From UBA5072 sp963822145 (lineage in GTDB: Bacteria > Bacteroidota > Bacteroidia > Bacteroidales > UBA10428), in contig CAWGGG010000004.1 of assembly GCA_963822145.1 (NCBI GenBank), positions 1,550,001-1,614,000 on the forward strand: a stretch of 64,000 bases of DNA, read 5' to 3'. The position numbers and the translations under genes are program-made. Positions 1 through 9,279 of this stretch are shown piece by piece; the first letter of the stretch is position 1, and each line of letters opens with the position of its first letter. Under the pieces are notes generated by a model. That model ran no database searches. It had not been told where the DNA came from and worked only from the letters and a program-made list of their open reading frames with translations.

Positions 1-468
1 ATCTCTTTCATTGAACCTGGGAAATTCCTTATTCTTTCTGAATTCTCCATTTTGCCTGCTGGGGTCATACGGCCTTTTGAAAAATCTGCCCTTACCCCTG
101 TCCTTGGCACCATGGAAAGGCAACTGGTCAGATTTCTGCTCTGAGGGCTTGTTTTCCTGACGAGCCTCAGCCGGCATATCCATTAAAACATCTGATTTTG
201 CATTAAACTTTGCATCATTGATAAGCTCAGGTCTGTCGTTTTCAATACGGCGCGGACGTCGCCCCCTCCTTTTGTGATCATGACTGAAAGGAATCTCCGG
301 CTTTTTTTCCGATTTTTTCCCCTCAGTAGCCATGATGGCCTGTTCATCAAGAATCCTATAAATAAGATCCTGTTTTCTGAGAATATCGGCCTTCTTAACG
401 TTTAATTGCTTGGCAATTTCCTTGAGCTCGGGAAGTAGCTTTTTATTAAGCTCTAAAATATCGTACAT
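1..468 (-). CDS. rho: Transcription termination factor Rho, N-terminal part (runs off window)
   Basis: Reading down from the ATG at 468, the protein begins MYDILELNKKLLPELKEIAK and continues with the Rho N-terminal domain (roughly residues 1-50, ending in a DLIYRILDEQAI segment). A long charged, Arg/Lys/Pro/Gln-rich linker follows, which is typical of Bacteroidota Rho proteins. The frame stays open for 156 codons to base 1, so the RNA-binding and ATPase domains lie outside the window. Rho is the hexameric RNA helicase that ends transcription at C-rich, unstructured RNA. The assignment rests on the N-terminal domain alone, but that stretch is distinctive. It is divergent from the sigma factor gene. 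Confidence 0.9.
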   Translation of the reverse strand, partial: MYDILELNKKLLPELKEIAKQLNVKKADILRKQDLIYRILDEQAIMATEGKKSEKKPEIPFSHDHKRRGRRPRRIENDRPELINDAKFNAKSDVLMDMPAEARQENKPSEQKSDQLPFHGAKDRGKGRFFKRPYDPSRQNGEFRKNKEFPRFNERD

Positions 469-849
469 AATGTGTGGAGAAGTTTATTTAAAAGAATATG
501 TGGTGATACTGAACTAACTATTACGCATGCAGGGTATAACAATACCTGAAACAAAACATGTTGTTGGATCAAAAAAAGATGGAATACGTAAGGGAATTAT
601 GCTGCAATAATACGCAATTCAAAACAAATACCAAAACAAAAGATTATTTTTTTTACTGTAACAAGTAATTGTAAAATTATGTAATTTTAAATAGCCATAG
701 ATACAGCAAGGTTTAATGCTGATTTGTATTGTAATACGCTCTTAATATGACGCATACAATATTAAAGCATTTTTTCTCATTTACAGGGCAATTCACCTGT
801 TTTTCCTTTTTTGACCTGCACCCAAAACCAAAAACCAAATCCTTTCCCC
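469..849. other. Divergent intergenic region between rho and rpoD
   Basis: This 381-base AT-rich spacer must hold the promoters and leaders of rho (minus) and the sigma factor (plus). I found no exact TAnnTTTG element on either strand, no convincing ORF and no RNA gene. Confidence 0.5.
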
Positions 850-1713
850 ATGAGACAATTGAAAATTGTCAAACAAGTTACCAATCGTGAAACACCATCG
901 CTTGACAAATATTTGCATGAAATTGGCAAGGTTGAGCTGATTTCTTCGGAAGAAGAGGTCCAGTTGGCTCAGCGAATAAGAAATGGCGATGAACAAGCGC
1001 TCAACAAACTAATAAAAGCAAATCTCCGGTTTGTTGTATCGGTTTCCAAGCAATACCAGAATCAGGGACTCTCTCTCCCTGATCTGATTAATGAAGGTAA
1101 CGTCGGACTGATCAAGGCGGCCCAGCGTTTTGATGAAACCCGCGGATTTAAATTCATTTCTTATGCAGTATGGTGGATCCGCCAGTCAATCCTGCAGGCT
1201 CTGGCTGAACAGGCGAGAATTGTCCGGCTGCCGCTGAATAAAATCGGTTCCATTAATAAAATCAACAAGGCATTCTCTGATCTTGAACAATTGTATGAAA
1301 GGGAACCTTCTGTTCAGGAAATTGCCGAAATTCTCGAGATGGCCCCCGATGATGTCAAGGAGGCCATGAAAAGTGCCGGCCGGCATATTTCGATGGACGC
1401 TCCCATTACCGATGATGATGAAGGCAATCTTTACGATGTGCTGCTCAGCAAGGATACACCCAGTCCGGATAAAGGATTGCTGACAGATTCCCTGCGCAGG
1501 GAGATTGAAAGGGTCCTGTCGATGCTCACTTATCGCGAGGCAAATATCCTCAGGCTGTATTTTGGTCTGAACACCAAATATCAGTATACGCTTGAGGAGA
1601 TCGGGCAGGAGTTTAACCTGACCCGTGAACGGGTAAGGCAAATCAAGGAAAAGGCCATCAAGCGGCTGAAGAATGCTACCCGGTGCAAACTTTTAAAAGC
1701 CTATTTGGGGTGA
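850..1713 (+). CDS. rpoD: Housekeeping RNA polymerase sigma factor (RpoD/SigA, short Bacteroidota type)
   Basis: The 287-residue protein starts MRQLKIVKQVTNRETPSLDK, the usual Bacteroidota start; an in-frame ATG at 811 would add 13 unlikely residues. Region 1.2 is the DKYLHEIGKVELIS segment. Region 2 carries LIKANLRFVVSVSKQYQNQG and the -10-binding FKFISYAVWWIRQSI. Regions 3 and 4 follow, and region 4.2 (LEEIGQEFNLTRERVRQIKEKAIKRL) is the -35-type helix-turn-helix. Region 1.1 of the proteobacterial sigma70 is absent, as usual in this phylum. It directs core polymerase to housekeeping promoters, here probably the TTG/TAnnTTTG type found elsewhere in the window. It is transcribed away from rho. 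Confidence 0.96.
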   Translation: MRQLKIVKQVTNRETPSLDKYLHEIGKVELISSEEEVQLAQRIRNGDEQALNKLIKANLRFVVSVSKQYQNQGLSLPDLINEGNVGLIKAAQRFDETRGFKFISYAVWWIRQSILQALAEQARIVRLPLNKIGSINKINKAFSDLEQLYEREPSVQEIAEILEMAPDDVKEAMKSAGRHISMDAPITDDDEGNLYDVLLSKDTPSPDKGLLTDSLRREIERVLSMLTYREANILRLYFGLNTKYQYTLEEIGQEFNLTRERVRQIKEKAIKRLKNATRCKLLKAYLG

Positions 1714-1791
1714 TTTTGTAACCTGTCCGGATCATCCTGTGGTGAAACAGGGAAAGTTTTATACTTTTACTGAATAACAATCCACAGGTAT

Positions 1792-2451
1792 ATGAACCGA
1801 TTGATAGCCCCTTCATTACTGGCAGCTGATTTTTCAAATCTGCGGAAAGATATTGAAATGGTGAATTCCAGCGAAGCAGGCTGGTTTCACCTGGATATTA
1901 TGGACGGAGTATTTGTCCCCAATATATCCTTTGGCCTACCCGTGGTCAAAGCCGTAAAAAAACTGGCCAAAAAACCGCTTGATGTACATTTGATGATCAT
2001 CGAGCCTGAAAAATACCTGCACAAGTTTCGTGATGCCGGTGCCGATATACTTACCGTTCATATGGAAGCCTGCCGTCATTTGCACCGGACGGTTCAGGAA
2101 ATCAGGGAACTTGGTATCAAAGCAGGCGTTTCGCTCAACCCACATACCCCTGTCTCTGCCCTGGAAGAGATCATCCCCTTTATTGACCTGGTGCTGATCA
2201 TGTCGGTAAATCCCGGTTTCGGGGGACAGCAGTTTATCGAAACCTCGTATGAAAAAATCAGGAAAACCAAAGCCATTATTAAGGAATCAGGCTCACCAGC
2301 ACTGATAGAAGTTGATGGTGGCGTGGATATTGCCAATGCAGGCAGATTGTTCGCTGCCGGTGTGGATGTCCTGGTTGCCGGAACAACAGTATTTACAGCA
2401 CCTGATCCGGCGGGGATGATCCATAAACTTCTTATTGCTCCTAACCCATAA
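1792..2451 (+). CDS. rpe: Ribulose-phosphate 3-epimerase
   Basis: This enzyme interconverts ribulose 5-phosphate and xylulose 5-phosphate in the cytoplasmic pentose phosphate pathway. The 219-residue TIM barrel is full length. It shows APSLLAADF at the N-terminus, the metal-binding HLDIMDG (His33, Asp35), the DVHLMI strand (His66), the phosphate-binding VNPGFGGQQF and the late EVDGGV loop with the catalytic Asp. It follows rpoD after 78 bases and precedes the next gene by 14, so it probably shares a transcript with the downstream membrane protein. The other oxidative-branch genes, gnd and zwf, are elsewhere in the window. Confidence 0.96.
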   Translation: MNRLIAPSLLAADFSNLRKDIEMVNSSEAGWFHLDIMDGVFVPNISFGLPVVKAVKKLAKKPLDVHLMIIEPEKYLHKFRDAGADILTVHMEACRHLHRTVQEIRELGIKAGVSLNPHTPVSALEEIIPFIDLVLIMSVNPGFGGQQFIETSYEKIRKTKAIIKESGSPALIEVDGGVDIANAGRLFAAGVDVLVAGTTVFTAPDPAGMIHKLLIAPNP

Positions 2452-2465
2452 ACAAAAGAATAACA

Positions 2466-3581
2466 ATGAATGCAAGCAGTCAGCAGACATCCCCCTTGCC
2501 GGGCAGGGTGAATTCGGTGGATTTCTTCCGCGGACTAACCATGTTTCTTCTTGCAGGTGAAAGTACCCTGCTTTATGAGCATTTTAATTCCTATAACGGT
2601 GGTTTCATGCATTTTCTGGGCACCCAGTTCAGCCATCACGAATGGCATGGGCTGCACTTCTGGGATCTGATCCAGCCCTTTTTTATGTTCATTGTCGGGG
2701 TCAGCATTCCTTTTGCAGTGGCAAACAGGTTAAAGAAAGGAGAAACCGGTAAAACCATTACCCTGCATGCCATTAAAAGATCCTTGCTCTTGTTGTTTTT
2801 CGGATGGGCCCTATACTGTATCGAACCCGGAACGATCGTGTGGCAGTTTCAGAATGTGCTGGCACAGTTATCCGTCACCTATCTGGTAGCTTTCCTGATC
2901 AGAAATAAAAGCATTTCTTTCCAAATCACTTTCACCCTGGTGATACTTTTACTGATTGATCTCGCCTACCGCTTCTTCCCGGTCGAGGGTTTTAACCATC
3001 CCTGGGTGAATTTCGAAAACCTGGGAGCCTGGGTGAACAATAAAATTGAAGGAGTGGACAAGGCCAGCGAATGGGCTTCGTTGAATGTGGTGTCCACCAC
3101 AGCCCATACCGTTTGGGGTGTTCTCTGCGGCAGGCTACTGATGAGTCACCGTCCGGCAGAAAAGAAGATCCAGGCCCTCCTTATTGCCGGAGCCGCCGGA
3201 TTGATCCTCGGATTCGGCCTTGATCTGCTGAACATCACCCCGATTATCAAAAAGATAGCTACCTCCTCATTTGTATTTGCCAGCGGCGGCTGGGCCATCC
3301 TGGCACTCTGTCTTTGTTACTGGCTTATCGATGTAAAACAGTATTTTGCCACCGGTTACAACATGTTCAAGGTGGTCGGGATGAATTCGATATTTATCTA
3401 CCTGTTTTTTTCACTGGGTGGCAGCCAACTGCTGGGCAGAATATTCCTGCCTTTCACCAGGGCATTCTTCTCGTGGAGCAGTGAACTGACTGTTGAAGTA
3501 ATGACCAGTTTGGCTGTATGGGCTGCCCTCTGGTATATCTGCTACTGGTTTTATAAAAACAAATTGTTCATTAAGATTTAG
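2466..3581 (+). CDS. DUF5009/HGSNAT-like multi-pass membrane acyltransferase family protein
   Basis: A 371-residue integral membrane protein with about ten hydrophobic segments. The N-terminal signature VDFFRGLTMFLLAGEST is followed by a His-containing loop (FSHHEWHGLHFWDLIQPFFMFIVG). This matches the family related to the lysosomal heparan-alpha-glucosaminide N-acetyltransferase, annotated DUF5009 in Bacteroidota. Those proteins are thought to move acetyl groups across the membrane onto sugars, but bacterial substrates are mostly unproven. It is 14 bases after rpe on the same strand. The family call is firm; the reaction is inferred from the family only. Confidence 0.8.
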   Translation: MNASSQQTSPLPGRVNSVDFFRGLTMFLLAGESTLLYEHFNSYNGGFMHFLGTQFSHHEWHGLHFWDLIQPFFMFIVGVSIPFAVANRLKKGETGKTITLHAIKRSLLLLFFGWALYCIEPGTIVWQFQNVLAQLSVTYLVAFLIRNKSISFQITFTLVILLLIDLAYRFFPVEGFNHPWVNFENLGAWVNNKIEGVDKASEWASLNVVSTTAHTVWGVLCGRLLMSHRPAEKKIQALLIAGAAGLILGFGLDLLNITPIIKKIATSSFVFASGGWAILALCLCYWLIDVKQYFATGYNMFKVVGMNSIFIYLFFSLGGSQLLGRIFLPFTRAFFSWSSELTVEVMTSLAVWAALWYICYWFYKNKLFIKI

Positions 3582-3702
3582 GTACTTGATTCATTCCCGG
3601 ACTTGAAATTCAATTGAATGAAAGCATATAAACCAGAAGCACCGATTTGCTTTCATATTTTACTTAATTTTATTATTTCAAATTAAACAAAATATCACTC
3701 AC

Positions 3703-4656
3703 ATGAAAAGAATACTGGTTACTTTTCTGGCAGTCATTATGCTGGCTGGCATTTCAGCAGCTCAGAGCCAGCTTGAAAATCCCGGTTTTGAAGCATGGGA
3801 TGATGTATTGATCGGCGGCGGGGACACCATCCGTGAACCTGTTGACTGGAGTTCACTCAAAACCTCGGATAATCCACAAATGAGTACTTTGGCACCTGTG
3901 GTTTGTGAAAGAAGCAGTGAGGCACGCAATGGCCATTATTCTGTCAAACTCACCAACGTTGTGTCTTTTTTTGTGGTGAATGGTGCCGCTACTAACGGAC
4001 GCGTGCATCCGAATATAACTACAAGTTTGGCCTACATGTATACCGATACCCTGAACAGCGCGTGGAACACTCCTTTTACTGCACGGCCTGACAGCATTGC
4101 AGGCTGGTATAAATATGCTCCGCAAGGCGATGATTCGCTTCAGGTTAAAGTCACTCTTCACAGGGGTTTCGGGAAAGCACCGGATGCAGAATATACAGAC
4201 CATTGGATTGGCATGGCCATGTACAAGTCACCGATTAATACAGGTGATAATTGGGTCAGGTTTTCTGCTCCTTTTACCTATTTCGATGATGACGCGCCGG
4301 AATATGTTCTTGTTATCCTGAATTCAGGCAATGGTTTCCTGCCGGTGGCCGGCAGCATCGCTAATTTTGATGATTTACAGATGATCTACAACTCGCCCCA
4401 GAATGCTCTAAAGGATCCGGAAACCTTGTCAGGTTATATATATTCTGTTGACAACCGGTACCTGGTGATCGCAGGAATGAAACAAGCCCGGTTCCAGTCA
4501 GCTGAACTGCGGGATCTGTCTGGCAGGCTCGTTTGGGCGGGCGGTGTAAAGGCCGACCGGATTGACCTGTCATCAGCCAACGTCAAAAAAGGCATCTACC
4601 TGATCACCCTCATTGGTAAAAGTGATGTATATACGCAAAAAATCGTATTGCATTGA
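3703..4656 (+). CDS. Secreted protein with PCMD-like domain and T9SS type A sorting tail
   Basis: The 317-residue protein has a Sec signal peptide (MKRILVTFLAVIMLAGISAAQ) and then LENPGFEAWDD, typical of PCMD/carbohydrate-binding-like beta-sandwich domains in Bacteroidota. The last 70 or so residues (LRDLSGRLVWAGG to KGIYLITLIGKSDVYTQKIV) form a type IX secretion C-terminal sorting domain, so the product is probably exported across the outer membrane and anchored or released there. Its stop codon overlaps the start of the TonB receptor gene, so the two are co-expressed and may cooperate in capture of a ligand. The ligand cannot be told from sequence. Confidence 0.8.
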   Translation: MKRILVTFLAVIMLAGISAAQSQLENPGFEAWDDVLIGGGDTIREPVDWSSLKTSDNPQMSTLAPVVCERSSEARNGHYSVKLTNVVSFFVVNGAATNGRVHPNITTSLAYMYTDTLNSAWNTPFTARPDSIAGWYKYAPQGDDSLQVKVTLHRGFGKAPDAEYTDHWIGMAMYKSPINTGDNWVRFSAPFTYFDDDAPEYVLVILNSGNGFLPVAGSIANFDDLQMIYNSPQNALKDPETLSGYIYSVDNRYLVIAGMKQARFQSAELRDLSGRLVWAGGVKADRIDLSSANVKKGIYLITLIGKSDVYTQKIVLH

Positions 4657-7091
4657 AGACCAAAAGCCGTAAACAGTTTGAAATAGTAATATTTGCAAGC
4701 TTTTTATTGCTGCTGGTGCCTGCCCTGGAAATGACCGGACAGCAAAAATCCGTTTTCAGGGGTGAAGTGCTGGATGCGCGGGATGGCACAACCCTGGTGG
4801 GAGCTAATATCAAGGTAAAAAAGGACTTTTCCACCGGTACGATTTCAGACCAGGAAGGAAAGTTTTACATCCAGCTCAAACCAGGAACGTATACCTTTGT
4901 TATTTCATTTATAGGGATGGAATCCGATACGGTTACCCTCACCCTGAAACCTGGTGAAACGGTTGAAAGACAGTTTTCACTTTCCCCGTTATGGCAGGAA
5001 CTTGGAGAGGTTGAAGTAAGGGTCAGCAAATTTGACAGACCCATTGAAGACATGACGGTATCTATGGAAGTCCTCAAACCGGCTCTTATCGAGAATAAAA
5101 ATACCAGGAGCATTGAAGCAGCCCTGGACTATACACCAGGGCTTAACATATTGGACAATGAGCCCCAGATACGTGGCGGCAGTGGATTCACCTTTGGCGT
5201 TGGCAGCAAGGTGGCAGTGCTGATTGATGATATGCCCATGATATCGGGGGAAGCCGGCAGACCTTACTGGGATCTGATACCAGTGGAGAACATTGAGCAT
5301 ATTGAGGTGATCAAAGGGGCTTCCAGCGTATTATCAGGTACATCGGCACTTAGTGGTGCCATACATATCATGACCGCATCGCCCAAATCAGAACCCCTGA
5401 CCAAGTTCACCGCATACACAGGCATGTATGCTTCTCCGAAAGACCGATCTATGAAATGGTGGGATGATTATCCCTACATTCTGGGATTAAACTTTCTGCA
5501 TTCCAAACGATACGGATCAGTCGACGTGGTCCTTGGCGGAAATGCCGACTGGGATCACGGATACCTGGGGGCACCAAGGCCGGGACCTCTGGTAAACGAC
5601 ACCATTTCTGACTTTAGCGATGCCCAAATGAGAAGCCAGAAGTACCGGTTCAACTTCAGCATTAAAAAGCATTCACGGAAACACCAGGGTTTGAATTACG
5701 GGGTTAACGGCAATTTCATGAAGTATAACGCACCCATGACCCTGGCATGGCTCGATGATTCATCAGGATTTTACAGGGCTTACCCGGGTGCGGTTTACCT
5801 GCAGCGACAGTTTATCTTTTACTTCGATCCCTTCCTGAATATCTACACCGGTGAAGGCATGAAACACAGCTTCAAGGCCAGGGTGCTTCATAATGGTTCC
5901 GACATGACCAACAACCAGTCGGTAAGCAGCACCCTGATTTTTGCTGATTACCAGTTCAAAAGGACCTATACTTTCATTAAAGGATTCGAACTGATCGGGG
6001 GCATTTCCTGGACACAGTCCATGGTCACAGCGGACATGTACAGGGCATCCGGTTCAGCTTACAACAGCCAGTTTAATATTTCTGCATACGCCCAGGCCGA
6101 AAATAAGTTTAAAGACATTGTGAATACCTCGGTGGGTATAAGGGGTGAATATTTCCAGCTGAATGATTCCATTACAGCACTGAAGCCCATCATCCGTGCA
6201 GGTATTAATTTTAAACTCTATCCGGGCACATACCTGCGGTTATCCTATGGGCAGGGTTACCGGTTCCCCAGCATTACAGAGCGGTATATTAAAACCACAG
6301 CCGGAAGTTTTGCCGTTTTCGACAATCCTGCCCTGGAGCCCGAGAGCAGCTGGAATACAGAATTCGGGCTGAAGAAAATGTTTAAGTTCAAGAACTATAA
6401 CGGATACCTCGATTTTGCCGGTTTCATTCAGGAATATAACAATACCATTGAATATCTTTTCGGTTTCTGGGACCCCTCCTTTGCCATTGCCGGGTTTAAA
6501 TTCCTGAATACCGGGAAATCGCGGATATCGGGTGTGGATATCTCCCTGAACGGTGCTACCCGTATGGGACAAAAATCAGGTATAAGCACCACGGTAGGAT
6601 ACAGCTATATCCTGCCCAAAACTTTACAACCCGATTATGTTTTTGCCAAAGATTCCAGGAATATTGAATACAGCTATGATTCCACAAGCATTGACCCCTC
6701 TGAAAACATCCTGAAATACAGATTTCTGCACACTTTCAAAGCCGATGTTGAATTTTATACAAACAGGTTTTCCATAGGTTACAGCATCAAGTACTTCAGC
6801 AAGATTGTGAACCTCGACAAGGCCATTGCTGATTTTGAGCGCGCCACCATCAATACGGGAGGTACTGTTCAACCAATTCTATATATGGATTATTTCAACG
6901 AACACAATAACGGGAACGTCATCATGGACCTCAGGATCAGTTTTGAATTAGCACAAAAGCACAAATTATCCATCATCAGCAACAACTTCCTGAACCGCTG
7001 GTATTCCCTGCGACCATTAAAAGCGGAGGAGATGCGGACAGTAATGCTGCAATATGTTCTGAACCTGGGCGGTACAAAAGAAATACCCTGA
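4653..7091 (+). CDS. TonB-dependent receptor with carboxypeptidase-like regulatory domain
   Basis: The 812-residue outer-membrane transporter starts at a TTG inside the overlap with the previous gene (TTGA, four bases). This start keeps a complete signal peptide ending near EMTGQQ, and the next ATG would cut it away. A carboxypeptidase D regulatory-like beta-sandwich (about 33-110) is followed by the plug domain (about 125-245, with QIRGGSGFTFGVGSKVAVLIDDMP and IEHIEVIKGASSVLSGTSALSGAIHI). A 22-strand-type barrel runs to the end. It imports a ligand using TonB energy. No SusD partner is present, so it is closer to vitamin, metal or siderophore receptors than to a SusCD glycan system. Confidence 0.9.
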   Translation: MKTKSRKQFEIVIFASFLLLLVPALEMTGQQKSVFRGEVLDARDGTTLVGANIKVKKDFSTGTISDQEGKFYIQLKPGTYTFVISFIGMESDTVTLTLKPGETVERQFSLSPLWQELGEVEVRVSKFDRPIEDMTVSMEVLKPALIENKNTRSIEAALDYTPGLNILDNEPQIRGGSGFTFGVGSKVAVLIDDMPMISGEAGRPYWDLIPVENIEHIEVIKGASSVLSGTSALSGAIHIMTASPKSEPLTKFTAYTGMYASPKDRSMKWWDDYPYILGLNFLHSKRYGSVDVVLGGNADWDHGYLGAPRPGPLVNDTISDFSDAQMRSQKYRFNFSIKKHSRKHQGLNYGVNGNFMKYNAPMTLAWLDDSSGFYRAYPGAVYLQRQFIFYFDPFLNIYTGEGMKHSFKARVLHNGSDMTNNQSVSSTLIFADYQFKRTYTFIKGFELIGGISWTQSMVTADMYRASGSAYNSQFNISAYAQAENKFKDIVNTSVGIRGEYFQLNDSITALKPIIRAGINFKLYPGTYLRLSYGQGYRFPSITERYIKTTAGSFAVFDNPALEPESSWNTEFGLKKMFKFKNYNGYLDFAGFIQEYNNTIEYLFGFWDPSFAIAGFKFLNTGKSRISGVDISLNGATRMGQKSGISTTVGYSYILPKTLQPDYVFAKDSRNIEYSYDSTSIDPSENILKYRFLHTFKADVEFYTNRFSIGYSIKYFSKIVNLDKAIADFERATINTGGTVQPILYMDYFNEHNNGNVIMDLRISFELAQKHKLSIISNNFLNRWYSLRPLKAEEMRTVMLQYVLNLGGTKEIP

Positions 7092-7215
7092 CAGGCGGTT
7101 CAGGATATTTCCAAGAAACGAGGAAATGGAGTTATTTAGCTTTTTTGCTTTACCATATACCTCAAGCTTTTCAAAATCAAACATTGGATGATAATTTCAC
7201 CTTAACTTTAAGCTG

Positions 7216-7306
7216 CAGTTTGAGTTGGAGTTTGAGTATTGAGGGACAAAAACAGTTTGATTTTGTTTTTCCTCTTGCTCAAAACTCCTGCTCCAAACTG
7301 TTTTTG
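7216..7306 (-). terminator. Large inverted repeat abutting the tmRNA 3' end, probable terminator
   Basis: Two 13-base arms are perfect reverse complements: CAAAAACAGTTTG at 7247-7259 and CAAACTGTTTTTG at 7294-7306. The second arm touches the mature tmRNA end. A second, imperfect but longer pairing is possible between CAGTTTGAGTTGGAG from 7216 and the CTCAAAACTCC..CAAACTG arm ending at 7300. Read on the minus strand, the downstream arm of the 13-base hairpin ends in a T run, which suits an intrinsic terminator or processing signal for tmRNA. Confidence 0.6.
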
Positions 7307-7700
7307 TGGAGCTGCCGGGAGTCGAACCCGGGTCCAAACAAGCTGCCAATAAGCTTTCTACATGCTTAGCCCGATGTTGGTTTTCGTATACAGGCTGGCA
7401 CCGGGCGGCCTACCTGTATCTTATCCCCTGTTTTCTTATCCGGCGTCAGGGGTGTTAACCGGACCAGCCTTACCTTTAATGTGTCCCTTGATCCACCGCC
7501 GTAAAGCAGGGCAATGGAGGAACAGCCCGATCAGATACCTTGTATCTGAATGTTGCCAGAATCTACTAAACTTCGATTAGGCAGCGAGCGCGTAGTTAGC
7601 TTCGCCATTTGATTGTTTGCAATGCAGTTGTACGGGATGCTATGCGGAGCCCGGCATGCTTACTTACCTGCTAACCTGCTGTCAAAGCCAGAACAGCCCC
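7307..7700 (-). ncRNA. ssrA: Transfer-messenger RNA (tmRNA)
   Basis: On the minus strand the RNA starts GGGGCTGTTCTGGCTTTGAC at 7700 and ends with a tRNA-like T arm (GTTCGACTCCCGGCAG) and an acceptor 3' strand CAGCTCC. The seven-base acceptor stem GGGGCTG/CAGCTCC closes with one G-U pair. The discriminator A is at 7307 and CCA is not encoded (CAA follows), so it must be added. The tag reading frame, 7606-7577, encodes GEANYALAA and TAA; with the charged alanine the tag is probably (A)GEANYALAA, a Bacteroidota-type tag, although the exact resume codon is inferred. At about 394 nt it is a normal one-piece tmRNA. It rescues stalled ribosomes and marks the product for proteolysis. Two open frames across it are spurious. 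Confidence 0.95.
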
Positions 7701-7708
7701 AATGAATT

Positions 7709-7756
7709 CAATGAACAATGAATAATGAATAATGAATAATGAAAAACGAATAATGA
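7709..7756. repeat. Simple AT-rich tandem repeat (AATGAATAATG-like)
   Basis: Repeated ATGAATA/ATGAACA units occupy the stretch between the tmRNA 5' end and its promoter element. They would be part of the tmRNA precursor leader. No function is visible. Confidence 0.6.
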
Positions 7757-7764
7757 ATACAGTG

Positions 7765-7772
7765 CAAAGATA
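7765..7772 (-). promoter_or_regulatory. Bacteroidota -7 promoter element for tmRNA
   Basis: The minus strand reads TATCTTTG here, an exact match to TAnnTTTG, about 65 bases upstream of the mature tmRNA 5' end. The best TTG upstream is not at ideal spacing, so only the -7 half is well supported. Confidence 0.55.
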
Positions 7773-7803
7773 CAAAAAAAGACCAATCCGCAGGATAAAA
7801 ATG

Positions 7804-9258
7804 CTAGGCATTGTAAGTACTGGAGGATGTGTCCCCACCCCTGCCGGTCCAGTTGGTGTGGAAGAATTGTCCCCTTGGTCTGTCAACACGTTCATAGGTG
7901 TGCGCCCCAAAGTAATCGCGCTGTGCCTGCAACAGGTTAGCCGGTAGACGGGCTGAACGGTAACCGTCGAAATAGGCAAGGGCTGAGGATAAGGCTGGAA
8001 TGGGTATGCCATGCATCACCGCCGCTGCAACCACTCTTCTCCAGCCGCCCTGGGCTTCAGTTACCCGGCTGGTGAAATAAGGATCGAGGAGGAGGTTCTG
8101 GAGTTCAGGATTGTGATTATAGGCTTCCTTGATCTTATCCAGGAAGATGGAACGGATGATGCATCCGCCCCGCCACATCAGTGCAATGCCGCCATAATTC
8201 AGGTTCCAGTTATACTCCCGGGCCGCGGTTTGCATCAGGGCATATCCCTGGGCATAGGATATGATTTTTGAAGCGTAGAGCGCCTGTCGCAGGTCTTCAA
8301 CCAGGCTTTGCTTTTCGCCGGTGTATGTTGCATCCATGATTTTCAGGATGCCGGAAGCTTTAACGCGTTCACTTTTAATGGCAGACAGCGAACGGGCAAA
8401 AACTGCCTCTGCAATAAGCGTTAACGGGACACCCAGCTCAAGGGCTTCAATTCCCGTCCATTTGCCGGTACCCTTTTGTCCGGCTGCATCGAGGATTTTC
8501 TCAACCAGGGGTTCTCCGCTCGAATCCCGATAAGCCAGAATGGCGGCAGTGATTTCAATCAGGTAGCTGTTCAGCTCTCCCTTGTTCCAGTCAGCAAATA
8601 CATGGTACATCTCATCGCATGACATACCGGTGAGATCGCGTAATATATGGTATGCTTCACTGATAAGCTGCATATCACCGTATTCAATACCGTTGTGCAC
8701 CATCTTGACGAAATGGCCGGCACCATCTTCTCCTACCCAGTCGCAACATGGAGTTCCGTCTTCCACTTTTGCTGCAATAGCCTGGAATAAAGGTTTGACC
8801 TCAGACCATGCCTGAACCGATCCTCCGGGCATAATGGACGGACCGGTGAGCGCACCTTCCTCGCCTCCCGATACCCCGGTACCAATATACAGAAAGCCTT
8901 TCTCCTCAATATAACGGGAGCGTCGAATGGTATCCGGAAAATAGGAATTCCCGCCGTCGATGATAATATCGCCGGGCTCCAGATATGGCAGGATCTGCTC
9001 AATGAGATCATCTACAGGCTGCCCGGCCTTTACCAGCATCATGATCTTTCGGGGACGCTTCACCACGTCAGCCAGTTCTTTAATACTGTGCGCACCGAAA
9101 AATTTCTTTCCTTTACCCCGGCCCTGCAGAAAGTTGTCCACCTTTTCAACCGACCGGTTATAAACCGCCACGGTAAAACCCCTGCTTTCCATGTTCAGCA
9201 CCAGGTTCTCCCCCATAACGGCCAGGCCAATGAGGCCAATATCTGCTTTAGCATCCAT
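7804..9258 (-). CDS. gnd: 6-phosphogluconate dehydrogenase, decarboxylating
   Basis: Oxidises 6-phosphogluconate to ribulose 5-phosphate and CO2 with NAD(P)+ in the oxidative pentose phosphate pathway. The 484-residue protein is full length. It has an N-terminal Rossmann fold (IGLIGLAVMGENLVLNMESR, with YNRS as the NADP-phosphate contact), the substrate loop GTGVSGGEEGALTGPSIMPGG, the catalytic-lysine segment HFVKMVHNGIEYGDMQ and the C-terminal tail with FHTNW that reaches into the partner subunit. It is the last gene of a minus-strand run, 21 bases after pdxB. Confidence 0.97.
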   Translation of the reverse strand: MDAKADIGLIGLAVMGENLVLNMESRGFTVAVYNRSVEKVDNFLQGRGKGKKFFGAHSIKELADVVKRPRKIMMLVKAGQPVDDLIEQILPYLEPGDIIIDGGNSYFPDTIRRSRYIEEKGFLYIGTGVSGGEEGALTGPSIMPGGSVQAWSEVKPLFQAIAAKVEDGTPCCDWVGEDGAGHFVKMVHNGIEYGDMQLISEAYHILRDLTGMSCDEMYHVFADWNKGELNSYLIEITAAILAYRDSSGEPLVEKILDAAGQKGTGKWTGIEALELGVPLTLIAEAVFARSLSAIKSERVKASGILKIMDATYTGEKQSLVEDLRQALYASKIISYAQGYALMQTAAREYNWNLNYGGIALMWRGGCIIRSIFLDKIKEAYNHNPELQNLLLDPYFTSRVTEAQGGWRRVVAAAVMHGIPIPALSSALAYFDGYRSARLPANLLQAQRDYFGAHTYERVDRPRGQFFHTNWTGRGGDTSSSTYNA

Positions 9259-9279
9259 AGCTTTTTGGTTTCAATATCA

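Noticed and set aside
811..849. Earlier ATG for the sigma factor
   Set aside because: The 13 extra residues are not part of the family, whose start MRQLKI is at 850.
7145..7580. Two plus-strand open frames across the tmRNA region
   Set aside because: They run antisense through tmRNA and the inverted repeat; their translations contain only the complement of the tRNA-like domain.
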